A stretch of DNA of 64,000 nt from Pseudomonas frederiksbergensis (GTDB lineage: Bacteria > Pseudomonadota > Gammaproteobacteria > Pseudomonadales > Pseudomonadaceae), in assembly GCF_001952935.1 (NCBI RefSeq), contig NZ_CP018319.1:5166001-5230000 (forward strand), given 5' to 3'. Made by a program: the position numbers and the translations under genes. Below, piece after piece: positions 33,602 through 43,314 of this stretch. Every line of letters starts with the position of its first letter. The stretch's first letter is position 1. The notes under the pieces are model-generated. The model saw only the letters and a program-made list of their open reading frames with translations. It was not told the origin of the DNA and did not search any database.

Positions 33602-34506
33602 GGCCGCTCCGTTTGAGCAGCGACAATCCCGCTGGTAGACGTCGGCATCATCACCACGACGTCATAGCGTGCTTTCAGTGCCTCGAAACTCGCGCGTTTC
33701 GATGCGCTGCGTTGCTCGGACAACCAATCGGACTTGAGCTGCCGGGCCACGGTTTCGAAGGGCGGTGGTGGTGGTTTGGCCAGCGAATCAATCCACACCA
33801 GGTGCCAGCCAAAACCGGACTCCACAGGGCCTACCCAACTTCCGGGCGTTTGCTTGAACAATGAAATGGCAAACTTTGAACCAAAGACCCGCGCCACCTG
33901 ATCCTGGGATTGTTCGAAGTAGGTGTTTTTAAACATGAAGGCATCGCCTTCTCCACTGTTCTGATCAGTCAGGCCACTTAACGCGGCTTGGGCCTGCGTT
34001 TGTGTATCAGCACCGCGTTTGTCCGGGGCGAAAAATAAATGACGGAAAGTCGCCAATGGTGGCAGGGCATACGCGTCCTGACGCTGGTTATACCAAGCCT
34101 CAAGTTCACCGGGTGCAGGCTCGCGAAGTGACGCGACATCCTCGGCGAGGAAATCCATTTTTTGCGCCAGTCGGCGGCGAATGATGGTGTCGTCTTTATC
34201 CAGGCCAAGTTTCAGCGCTTCGCGATAGAGGATTTCCTCTTTCACATAGTCATCGATCAGGCCCTGCAACTGTTGCTCCGATGCCGGTCTTTGCCATCGC
34301 GCCAGCCACGAGATCGCGATCCGTTGGACAACTTCAGGCGTGATTTCGATGCGTTGAGGATTTTGATCGACGGGGGAACGGTGCAAACCTCCGTACAACA
34401 CAAAGAGTGCAAAACCGGCGATTAAAAAATGCAGTAATGGCTGGTGAAGGCATCGTTTTAATGACGAAAGTCGAGATGCTTTAAGTTCGGAGACGGTTAA
34501 GTTCAT
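33598..34506 (-). CDS. Membrane-anchored parvulin-type peptidyl-prolyl isomerase
   Basis: A 302-residue protein: N-terminal cytoplasmic stretch, one membrane anchor (LLHFLIAGFALFVLYGGL, about residues 24-41), then a SurA/PpiD-like helical chaperone part with RLAQKMDFLAEDVASL. The rotamase-like region is PLATFRHLFF, with FGSKFAISLFKQTPGSWVGPVESGFGWHLVWI downstream. It is the first gene of the PpiC-HupE-DUF3604 operon, so it probably folds the exported DUF3604 product or the HupE ectodomain. Conserved gene order of this trio occurs in several gammaproteobacteria (from memory). Confidence 0.88.
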   Translation of the reverse strand: MNLTVSELKASRLSSLKRCLHQPLLHFLIAGFALFVLYGGLHRSPVDQNPQRIEITPEVVQRIAISWLARWQRPASEQQLQGLIDDYVKEEILYREALKLGLDKDDTIIRRRLAQKMDFLAEDVASLREPAPGELEAWYNQRQDAYALPPLATFRHLFFAPDKRGADTQTQAQAALSGLTDQNSGEGDAFMFKNTYFEQSQDQVARVFGSKFAISLFKQTPGSWVGPVESGFGWHLVWIDSLAKPPPPPFETVARQLKSDWLSEQRSASKRASFEALKARYDVVVMMPTSTSGIVAAQTERP

Positions 34507-34684
34507 GACTTATTGCCCCACGCTATACTCGGATAGTTTCTAAGCAGAGTGGAGTATTGCTGCTGGATTGGAACTTTCCACCAAGGTTAATCACGATAGG
34601 CACTAAGCGTTAGTCGCAATCGGATTAACCCGTTCACCGGGTAGTGCAGTTACGTGGCTGCGCAGCCCGGACTGGAGCGTCCGT

Positions 34685-35026
34685 ATGATGAAAGGACTGC
34701 TGGTTTTCGCCGCGATTATCGAGGCCGCCACTGGCGTGGGGCTGCTGTTTGTCCCGTCTCTGGTCGGGCATCTGCTGCTTGGCATCGAACTGACCGGTGT
34801 CATCGTTCGCGTGGCCGGCATTGCCCTCATTGCCCTGGCAGTCACCTGCTGGCCAGGCCCTCCCGTGCTCGGCATGTTGATCTATAACGCAGCCGTTGCG
34901 CTGTATCTCACCTACGTTGGCTTCTCCGGTGACGCGAGCGGGATTCTCTTGTGGCCAGTGGTTATCTTGCACGCAGTGATGACGGTACTTTTGATACGAG
35001 CAATGACGAGGCAGGTCACGCATTGA
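34685..35026 (+). CDS. Small four-helix membrane protein, unknown function
   Basis: A 113-residue hydrophobic protein with about four helices: GLLVFAAIIEAATGVGLLFVPSLVGHLL, GVIVRVAGIALIALAVTCW, GMLIYNAAVALYLTYVGF and WPVVILHAVMTVLLIRAM. I do not recognise a named family; the AxIE.xTGxxLLxxP opening is common in small DUF membrane proteins of Pseudomonas and Xanthomonas. A second ATG lies at 34688. A possible follow-on gene begins with TTG at 35024, overlapping the stop. Confidence 0.7.
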   Translation: MMKGLLVFAAIIEAATGVGLLFVPSLVGHLLLGIELTGVIVRVAGIALIALAVTCWPGPPVLGMLIYNAAVALYLTYVGFSGDASGILLWPVVILHAVMTVLLIRAMTRQVTH

Positions 35027-35247
35027 GCGCCGTCATTATCGACGCCATCGTTTTCGCCTGCCTGTTCGCTGCCGCGCTGATAAGAATGCTGCTGCACATG
35101 CGATTGCCGATTCATCCCCTGGATCTCGAGTCCAAAGAGCGCGCGCAGAGGCTAAAGCCACGTATTCACCACTCGTCTATCCAGCTCCTCCCAATCCGCC
35201 ATGCCCAATACACGTGTGGTGTTCAACCCGCGCAAATAGCCGCGTAA
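35024..35247 (+). CDS. Possible small membrane protein, TTG start
   Basis: TTG at 35024 overlaps the stop of the preceding gene (ATTGA). The frame encodes SAVIIDAIVFACLFAAALIRMLLHMRLP, a plausible membrane helix, then a basic tail to 35247. The last third overlaps the 3' part of the leftward gene at 35152, so the real reading frame may be shorter or decayed. Weak evidence. Confidence 0.25.
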
Positions 35248-35451
35248 CTGATTGGCGGTGGCCTGTACAAGCTCCCGGTCGGGCGCTTTTTCGCACAACA
35301 GTACGGTTTCGTATTGGGTCAGGTACTCGGCCACCCGGTCTCGGAAGTCGGGCAAAACGGCGTCGCGTATCAGGTCAAATGTTCTCAAGGAGAGATCCTC
35401 ATCAATCTTTCTGGTTGTGATTGAGTCTGCATCCGTCGGCACGGCGCGCAA
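35152..35451 (-). CDS. Conserved hypothetical protein (99 aa)
   Basis: A soluble, mainly helical protein of unknown family: KIDEDLSLRTFDLIRDAVLPDFRDRVAEYLTQYETVLLCEKAPD, then LVQATANQLRGYLRGLNTTRVLGMADWEELDRRVV. Charge pattern and codon use look like a real gene. The ATG at 35449-35451 has no strong ribosome-binding site; an in-frame start nearer KIDEDLS is possible. It converges on the rightward membrane-protein gene at 34685. Confidence 0.55.
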   Translation of the reverse strand: MRAVPTDADSITTRKIDEDLSLRTFDLIRDAVLPDFRDRVAEYLTQYETVLLCEKAPDRELVQATANQLRGYLRGLNTTRVLGMADWEELDRRVVNTWL

Positions 35452-35593
35452 CTATTGCTAGAAGTAATAGTGAACATTACGAAACGCAAGTTCTGCTTTC
35501 TCGGCAGCAGGCGGAAAATCGCCTCCATGACGACGTTCGTGACGAAGTCCCGTTGCTTGTTGTACCGATCCTTTTACTTTCAGGATGAGACCG

Positions 35594-35935
35594 ATGCGCC
35601 CTTTATTCGTGCCCGCCATGGTGTTTGCCGCTTTGCTGCTCGCCGGTTGTGCCTCCACGCCGAACGATCCGACCCTGACCTTGCAGACCAGCAAGACCCC
35701 GGCCCAATACGCTGACTGCGTCGTGCCGAAATTGCAGGGCAGTGCGTTGAACCCGACTGTCTCGCAGACTCAGCGCAGCTACCGGATCGTCGTGCCGAGC
35801 AAAGTCTCGGCGGATAACGTGCTGGAAGCCTACAAGACCGGGAACGGCGGCAAGGTGTTCATCTACGAACGGCATTTGCTGGCCTCGAACTTCCTGCCTT
35901 CAAGTTTTGAACGCGCGGCGCAGGATTGCATCTGA
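35594..35935 (+). CDS. Small lipoprotein
   Basis: A 113-residue protein with a type II signal peptide: MRPLFVPAMVFAALLLAGCAS, lipobox LLAGC with Cys19. The mature part (TPNDPTLTLQTSKTPAQYADCVVPKLQGS...) has two further Cys (DCVVP and QDCI), a likely disulfide. The family is common in Pseudomonas but has no assigned function. An upstream ATG at 35585 would add three residues; 35594 gives a standard signal peptide. Confidence 0.82.
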   Translation: MRPLFVPAMVFAALLLAGCASTPNDPTLTLQTSKTPAQYADCVVPKLQGSALNPTVSQTQRSYRIVVPSKVSADNVLEAYKTGNGGKVFIYERHLLASNFLPSSFERAAQDCI

Positions 35936-36058
35936 CCTGGACCGTAAACGCTTCTCACCGTGCTCCTTTGGTTGGCCGCAACCAACCCGTTTTTTGCCCG
36001 CGCTCTTTAGTTTAAATACATGAGGACACTGAATAATTCACCACCCGCCGTTTTTTTG

Positions 36059-36970
36059 TTAAATCACCGCTGTACTGGGGTAGCTGAAATGATCGCTACC
36101 CAGCGAATCGCGTTGCATTGAGTGCAGGTTTTTCTCGATGGTTTCGCAGAGGGCTTCCATCTGGATCTGGTGTTCGCTGTCGCGGAATGGGCTTTGCAGA
36201 TCAGTGCCGATGCGTTCGATGGCCAGCAGCATGAAGCCCACCACTGTCGAGGCCAGCGGGGTATACCAGCCCAGGGACTCGACCAGCCCCACCGGCACAA
36301 TCAGGCAAAACAGCGAAATAAACAGCCGCGGAAAATAGACATAAGGGTAGGGCAGCGGCGTATTGGCAATCCGCTCCATGCCGCCCTGGCTGTTGGGCAG
36401 ATCAACCAGAGTCGACTCCAGCCGCGCCAGGCGAATGCTGTCAAGGTGCCCGGCCTTGTATTCCTGGGCCAGCAGCGCCGCGGAACCGTTGAGGATATCG
36501 TTGGCAAAGTTATTGGTGGTGCCGCTGCGTGCGAACTCCCCGGCGGGAATAAACGCCTGTACTTCGAGCGGGCACGGCTGGCCCCGGAGATGCGCCGCCA
36601 GGCAATTCACGTACGCCACGTGGCGGCGTAGCAGGGTTGACTTCATCGGATTGACTTCATTACCCGGGTCATCCAGCAACGTCAGTACTTGCCGCGCAAA
36701 GCTACGGGAGTTATTGACCATCGCCCCCCACAACGTGCGCGCTTCCCACCAGCGATTGTAGGCACTGCTGTTGCGAAAACTGATCAGCACCACCAGCGCC
36801 GAGCCGAGCAAGGTCAGCGGCATCAGCGGCAGATTGATCTTGCTGTTGAGAAACAGCATGAAGTCCACGGTGACGGCTATATCCCAGAGCAGCAGCCAGA
36901 ACAGGGCCCAGCCCACGTAGCCCATGGTCTTGATGATCAGGCGGTATTTTTTGATGATGACGGCTTTCAA
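36059..36970 (-). CDS. Bestrophin-family anion channel
   Basis: A 303-residue inner-membrane protein of the bestrophin/UPF0187 family. Markers: LLLWDIAVTVDFMLF (helix 1), PLTLLGSALVVLISFRNSSAYNRWWEARTLWGAMVNNSRSFARQVL at about 50-95, containing the conserved RxxSAYxRWWExRxLWG motif, and a C-terminal pore/neck region GWYTPLASTVVGFMLLAIERIGTDLQSPF with NDLPL replaced by DLQSPF. Bacterial members (for example KpBest) form pentameric channels. The gene stands alone. Ion selectivity cannot be told from sequence. Confidence 0.93.
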   Translation of the reverse strand: MKAVIIKKYRLIIKTMGYVGWALFWLLLWDIAVTVDFMLFLNSKINLPLMPLTLLGSALVVLISFRNSSAYNRWWEARTLWGAMVNNSRSFARQVLTLLDDPGNEVNPMKSTLLRRHVAYVNCLAAHLRGQPCPLEVQAFIPAGEFARSGTTNNFANDILNGSAALLAQEYKAGHLDSIRLARLESTLVDLPNSQGGMERIANTPLPYPYVYFPRLFISLFCLIVPVGLVESLGWYTPLASTVVGFMLLAIERIGTDLQSPFRDSEHQIQMEALCETIEKNLHSMQRDSLGSDHFSYPSTAVI

Positions 36971-37122
36971 ACAGCGACCTCGCGGTGAATAGTTAACATT
37001 GATGCCCTAACTCGGACGGTGGTTGCCGGGTAAAGGTTCGGTGGGAGCTGCGATCAATGATCCGAGCGGTGTAACCTTGCTCGCTCGCATACCAAGATAA
37101 GAAAAATAATCAGGAGTCTTTG

Positions 37123-38049
37123 ATGCAACCGATCCGTCTCGGTCTGGTGGGCTACGGCAAGATTGCTCAGGATCAACACGTCCCCGCTATTAACGCCAAC
37201 CCCTCGTTCCAGTTGGTGGCTGTCGCCACGCAAGGGCAGCCCTGCGCCGGGGTCGAGAACTTTCAGTCCCTGAGCGAGCTGCTCGAAAACGGCCCGTACG
37301 TCGACGCGATTGCGTTTTGCACACCACCGCAAGGACGATTCGCTCTGGTGCAACAAGCCCTGGCCGCTGGCAAACACGTACTGGTAGAAAAACCGCCGTG
37401 CGCCACGTTGGGTGAAGCGATGGCGTTGGTGAATCAGGTTGGGGAGCAAGGCGTCAGCGGTTTGTTCGCCTGGCATTCACGCTACGCGCCCGGCATCGAA
37501 GCGGCCCGTAACTGGCTGGTCAGCCGCACCTTGCACAGCGTACAGATCGACTGGAAGGAAGACGTGCGCAAGTGGCACCCCGGCCAGGCATGGATCTGGC
37601 AGCCCGGAGGCCTGGGCGTCTTCGATCCCGGCATCAATGCCTTGTCGATAGTCACTCATCTGCTGCCGCTGCCGCTGTTTGTCGAGTCTGCCGAACTGCG
37701 GGTCCCCAGCAACTGCCAGTCGCCGATTGCCGCGTCCATCAAGCTGTCTGACGCGCACCACCTCGATGTCCGCGCGGAGTTCGATTTCGATCACGGTCAT
37801 GAGGAACTCTGGAGCGTCGAGATTCGTTGCACTGAAGGCATCCTGCGACTGGACAACGGTGGCGCACTGTTGAGTATCGACGGCGTGCGCCAAGTCGTAT
37901 CGGAGGAGGGCGAATACACGGCGGTGTATCGGCATTTTCAACAGCTGATTGGCGACAAGTCCAGTGACCTGGACCTTCAGCCGCTGCGACTGGTCGCCGA
38001 CAGCTTTTTTGTCGGCAGTCGGGCGTCGGTTGCGCCGTTCTACGATTAG
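37123..38049 (+). CDS. D-galactose 1-dehydrogenase (Gfo/Idh/MocA family)
   Basis: A 308-residue NAD(P)-dependent dehydrogenase. N-terminal Rossmann motif GLVGYGKIAQDQHVP, catalytic-region EKPPCATLGEAM with Lys in the EKP motif, and the C-terminal substrate domain GLFAWHSRYAPGIEAARNWL, QIDWKEDVRKWHPGQAWIWQPGGLGVFDPGINALSIVTHLLP (positions about 140-190). The whole pattern matches the well-known P. fluorescens galactose dehydrogenase, which oxidises D-galactose (and L-arabinose) to the lactone. ATG at 37123 is preceded by CAGGAG. No transporter or dehydratase genes of the pathway are adjacent. Confidence 0.88.
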   Translation: MQPIRLGLVGYGKIAQDQHVPAINANPSFQLVAVATQGQPCAGVENFQSLSELLENGPYVDAIAFCTPPQGRFALVQQALAAGKHVLVEKPPCATLGEAMALVNQVGEQGVSGLFAWHSRYAPGIEAARNWLVSRTLHSVQIDWKEDVRKWHPGQAWIWQPGGLGVFDPGINALSIVTHLLPLPLFVESAELRVPSNCQSPIAASIKLSDAHHLDVRAEFDFDHGHEELWSVEIRCTEGILRLDNGGALLSIDGVRQVVSEEGEYTAVYRHFQQLIGDKSSDLDLQPLRLVADSFFVGSRASVAPFYD

Positions 38050-38095
38050 CGGCTACGGCTCGAGCCCATTTCGCTCTAATGACGACAGACGCTGG

Positions 38096-38132
38096 AAAAA
38101 CCCCGCTCGGCAAATAACCGGGCGGGGGTTTC
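38096..38132. terminator. Bidirectional intrinsic terminator
   Basis: AAAAACCCCGCTCGG, loop, then CCGGGCGGGGGTTT between the convergent galactose dehydrogenase and FAD oxidoreductase genes. GC-rich stem with A and T runs on its two sides. Confidence 0.82.
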
Positions 38133-38170
38133 TGTTGGTGCGCATGAAAATACTGCATAGGACCGAGGCG

Positions 38171-39562
38171 TTATCCCTTGTCCGCCTTGCCGGCGGCCGC
38201 CGCAAATTTCGCCAGACGCACATCCAGTCGACGAGGAGGGCGGTTGTGGTCTTCGGCCTGCTCCTTGCGCCGAATGGCATTACGCACCATCAATGAACCC
38301 AGGTAGCGGACCGGCTCCGGTGGGAAATGGCCAAGCGGACCTTGCAGCAGCGGCGAGCGTGTCCAAGGGTTATCCAGGCCCAGCACCAGCGACGACAGGA
38401 TCTGTCCACCCATATGGCACGGACCGACGCCGCTGCCGGAATACCCGAAACCATAGAAGATATTGCCGCTTGCGCCCATGCGGCCGAAGAAAGGCACCCC
38501 GGTGACTGAGCGATCGGAAGGGCCATTCCAGGTGGCGGCGATACCGACATCGGCAAAGTCCGGAAAGAACTCCGTCAACGTGTTGCGCAGCAGCCCTGCG
38601 TAAGGTGATGGCTGGTCGAATACCGGCAGGATGCGCCCGCCATAGGCGAAGGTGTTGCCCCCTTTGCCGAGCATGATTCGGCCGTCCGGAGTGTTGTGGT
38701 AGTAGTGCACGAATATCCGCGAGTCGAGTACGGTGACTCCGCTGGTCAAACCGATCTGTTTGAGCAGATCAGGTCGCGGCTCGGTGATGATCATGTCGCT
38801 GGAGACGATGGCCACTGAACGCGAGAACTGTGGAAAGGCACGGGCCATCCAGGCGTTCATCGCCAGCACGACCCGGTTGCAGGTCACTTTCCCTTTGGGC
38901 GTATTGACGATGGCCGGCATTCCCTCTTCCAGACCGGTCATCGGCGTGCCCTCGAAAATACGCACGCCCAGTTCCAGTGCGACTCGGCGCAGCCCACGGA
39001 CCAGCTTGCCCGGTTGCACACTGGCCGCCGCTGGCGAGAACCAACCCTCGATGTGCCGGGTTGAGCCGGCCATGCGTTGCACGTCAGGCAGCGCACATTT
39101 GGAGAAAGAGTTAATGCCATGGCGCTCCAGTGCCGCGATCACCCCGTCGGTCGAGCCGACCTGGGCGCGGTTGGTCGCCGTGTAGAGCGTGCCGTCGAGA
39201 CGGTAGTCGGCATCCACCGCGTACTTTTCGCAAAAGGTGCCGATGGCGTAGATGCTCTTCTCCGATTCCTTGACCAGGCGTATCGCCTCTTTGACGCCGA
39301 ACAAGCGCTCAAGGGTGAAGTACTTGGCCGACCAGGACAGCGCGCAGCCACCGTTGCGTCCACTGGCACCGGCACCGCAGATGTCGGATTCGACGATGAC
39401 CACATCCAGCTCGGGATTCTGTTGCTTGAGCATGATGGCGGTCCATAAACCGGTATAGCCACCGCCGACGATGCAGACGTCGGCGCGGGTGTCCTGTTGC
39501 AGCGCAGGGCAGGGCGTAGCGGGTTGATTTTTCAGGGCCTGGTCCAGCCAGTAGGGGCGCAT
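38171..39562 (-). CDS. FAD-dependent amine/amino-acid oxidoreductase (DAO family)
   Basis: A 463-residue flavoprotein of the DadA/PuuB-like branch. The FAD site is DVCIVGGGYTGLWTAIML (about residues 29-46), then VVIVESDICGAGASGRNGGCALSWSAKYF, the ARNGG-type pattern typical of gamma-glutamylputrescine oxidase relatives. A later GFGYSGSGVGPCHMGGQI closes the flavin site. It would oxidise an amine or imino acid, giving an imine that the RidA protein encoded 46 bp upstream could hydrolyse. The divergent LysR is the probable regulator. Confidence 0.88.
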   Translation of the reverse strand: MRPYWLDQALKNQPATPCPALQQDTRADVCIVGGGYTGLWTAIMLKQQNPELDVVIVESDICGAGASGRNGGCALSWSAKYFTLERLFGVKEAIRLVKESEKSIYAIGTFCEKYAVDADYRLDGTLYTATNRAQVGSTDGVIAALERHGINSFSKCALPDVQRMAGSTRHIEGWFSPAAASVQPGKLVRGLRRVALELGVRIFEGTPMTGLEEGMPAIVNTPKGKVTCNRVVLAMNAWMARAFPQFSRSVAIVSSDMIITEPRPDLLKQIGLTSGVTVLDSRIFVHYYHNTPDGRIMLGKGGNTFAYGGRILPVFDQPSPYAGLLRNTLTEFFPDFADVGIAATWNGPSDRSVTGVPFFGRMGASGNIFYGFGYSGSGVGPCHMGGQILSSLVLGLDNPWTRSPLLQGPLGHFPPEPVRYLGSLMVRNAIRRKEQAEDHNRPPRRLDVRLAKFAAAAGKADKG

Positions 39563-39608
39563 GGGGTCATCTCCGATGGATCGGTTAAAGGCAGGGTTCA
39601 GGACACAA

Positions 39609-39959
39609 TCAGCCGCACGCGGCGACCACGATCATTTCCACACGCCAACCGGGGTCGATCAGCTGAGCCAGCGTGCAAGCGCGTGTGGGCGCATGGCCTT
39701 CAGGAAAAAACTCATCCCAGACCCTGTTCAGCCCTTCATAGTCCTCGCGATGGGCGAGCAGGATGCGCACCGACAGCACCCGCTCGCGGCTGCTGCCGGC
39801 ACTGAGCAAAAGCTGCTCGATACCGGCGAGCACTTCGCGGGTCTGCGCCCCGATATCACCACTGAGGTCCGAGGCGACCTGGCCACCGATATAGAGATGG
39901 TTGTCGTACCGGACCATGTCCGAACGGCGTTTTGCTACAGCGAAACGTTCAATTTCCAT
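39609..39959 (-). CDS. RidA/YjgF-family imine deaminase
   Basis: A 116-residue protein from the ATG at 39957-39959 (MEIERFAVAKRRSDMV). RidA segments include NHLYIGGQVASDLSGDIGAQTREVLAGIEQLL and SVRILLAHREDYEGLNRVWDEFFPEGHAPTRACTLAQLI; the Arg of APTRAC corresponds to the catalytic Arg105. Hydrolyses reactive enamines/imines. It is paired with the FAD amine oxidase downstream, a logical producer and consumer of an imine. In this pair the substrate is not known. Confidence 0.9.
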   Translation of the reverse strand: MEIERFAVAKRRSDMVRYDNHLYIGGQVASDLSGDIGAQTREVLAGIEQLLLSAGSSRERVLSVRILLAHREDYEGLNRVWDEFFPEGHAPTRACTLAQLIDPGWRVEMIVVAACG

Positions 39960-40026
39960 AAAGCATTCCTGATGGGTACGAGGGGCGGCACTTGTGGAAA
40001 TCATGCTTGCAGTTCATCGTCCATAA

Positions 40027-40041
40027 ATAAAATCGATTTAT
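40027..40041. promoter_or_regulatory. Candidate LysR operator
   Basis: ATAAAATCGATTTAT, a near-perfect palindrome with T-N11-A, lies between the divergent RidA (start 39959) and LysR (start 40082) genes. Position and form fit a LysR-type box, but no other copy supports it. Confidence 0.5.
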
Positions 40042-40081
40042 CGTATGGCAAGATAAGTTGAACCTATAGCGAGGTGCGCCG

Positions 40082-40957
40082 ATGACGATTTCCCATACCC
40101 AACTCAAGGCGTTTCACGCCGTTGCAATGAATGGCAGCTTCACCCGGGCGGCCGAGCAACTCTGCCTGTCACAACCCGCGGTATCCGACCAGGTGCGCAA
40201 GCTCGAGGATTATTACGGGGTGATGGTGTTCTACCGCGACAAGCGCCTGGTGCGCCTGACGGAAGTGGGCGAGCGGTTGTTCGGCCTGACCCAGCGCCTG
40301 TTCGATATCAGTATCGATGCCCACGACATGCTGACGGACTACCGCACCCTGTCGACGGGAACCCTGAACCTTGCCGTGGATGCGCCGGTGCACGTCTTGC
40401 CCTATGTCTCACGCTTCTGCAGCCGTTACCCCGGCGTTGAAGTGAAGATCGAAACCGCCAATACCGACGAGGTCCTGCAGCGGTTGTTCAGCCACCAGGC
40501 CGACATCGCCCTGCTGGGGCGCAACATCGAAGACGATCGCCTGATGACGCTGCACCTGCGCAGCGATCCCATGCTCGCCTTCGTCGCCCATGACCATCCC
40601 TGGGCGCAACGGGATTCCATCTGCCTTGCCGACCTGGACAACACACCCATGGTCTTGCGCGAGCAAGGTTCGGTCACACGGTTATCGCTGGAGGAGGAGA
40701 TGGCTGGGGCGGGTTTGCACATTCGCAAGGCCATCGAAGTGGAAGGGCGTGAAGCGGCACGCGAGGCCGTGGCGATTGGCATGGGCGTCGGGGTCGTCTC
40801 GGCAGCCGAGCTGGGCTCGGACTCCCGGGTTCGCGGCTTGCCGATTGTTGACTCTCAGCGACACTTCACCGAGACATTGGTCTGTCTGCGGGCACAGAGT
40901 TCGCGACGTATCCTGACGACCTTTTTTGACATGGTTCGAGAAGGGTTGGGCGAGTGA
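40082..40957 (+). CDS. LysR-type regulator
   Basis: A 291-residue regulator. The N-terminal HTH is LKAFHAVAMNGSFTRAAEQLCLSQPAVSDQVRKLEDYYGVMVFYRDKRLVRLTEVGERLF (positions 8-66). The effector domain begins about residue 92 (GTLNLAVDAPVHVLPYVSRFC). The relation to the LysR at 51941 is recognisable: both share VSDQVRKLE/VSEQVNALE, an ADIALLG / VDVAILA segment and an IGMGVGVVSAAE / KGIGIGFVSAVE segment, as in regulators of AEP and amine catabolism. Divergent from RidA/FAD oxidase, its likely target. Confidence 0.9.
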   Translation: MTISHTQLKAFHAVAMNGSFTRAAEQLCLSQPAVSDQVRKLEDYYGVMVFYRDKRLVRLTEVGERLFGLTQRLFDISIDAHDMLTDYRTLSTGTLNLAVDAPVHVLPYVSRFCSRYPGVEVKIETANTDEVLQRLFSHQADIALLGRNIEDDRLMTLHLRSDPMLAFVAHDHPWAQRDSICLADLDNTPMVLREQGSVTRLSLEEEMAGAGLHIRKAIEVEGREAAREAVAIGMGVGVVSAAELGSDSRVRGLPIVDSQRHFTETLVCLRAQSSRRILTTFFDMVREGLGE

Positions 40958-41094
40958 GATTCATTGTTCGATCGTGGCCGATAGCTGCCTGTCAGGAAGG
41001 GCAGATAGCGGCCGATTCTGTTGAAAAATTGGCTCAGGCCTGGTCAAAGGCAATAATTATTGGCCGTTGTTGATGTGGTGTCTGACAGATCGCC

Positions 41095-41188
41095 ATCGCG
41101 AGCAAGCCCGCTCCCACAGGTAATCTGCGCCCAGCACAAATCTTATTCTCACTGGAGATCAACTGTGGGAGCGGGCTTGCTCGCGAAG
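41095..41188. repeat. REPIN 3 (inverted pair of REP elements)
   Basis: CGCGAGCAAGCCCGCTCCCACAG is mirrored by CTGTGGGAGCGGGCTTGCTCGCG, with about 45 bp between. It lies between the LysR gene and the acsA terminator. Confidence 0.92.
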
Positions 41189-41221
41189 AGGCCCGAACTG
41201 CCACTGCAAAAACATCAGGCA

Positions 41222-41261
41222 ACAAAAAAGCCCCGCCAGGCGCAATGCCGGGCAGGGCTTC
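41222..41261 (-). terminator. Intrinsic terminator of acsA
   Basis: Leftward, GAAGCCCTGCC pairs with GGCGGGGCTTTTTT across a 16-nt loop region, ending in six T, 20-60 bp after the acsA stop. Confidence 0.88.
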
Positions 41262-41280
41262 GATGACTCAAGAACCGCGC

Positions 41281-43236
<1,956 letters not shown>

Positions 43237-43314
43237 CTTTTTTACCTCGGTGGAATAGTTGTTCTTGTGGTCTGTAACGGGTTTGGAGCCCAAGTATTCG
43301 GGCCATTGCAAAAC

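Noticed and set aside
43237-43311. Longer N-terminus for acetyl-CoA synthetase
   Set aside because: The extension is unlike the family and the conserved start [13 protein letters not shown] lies at 43236.
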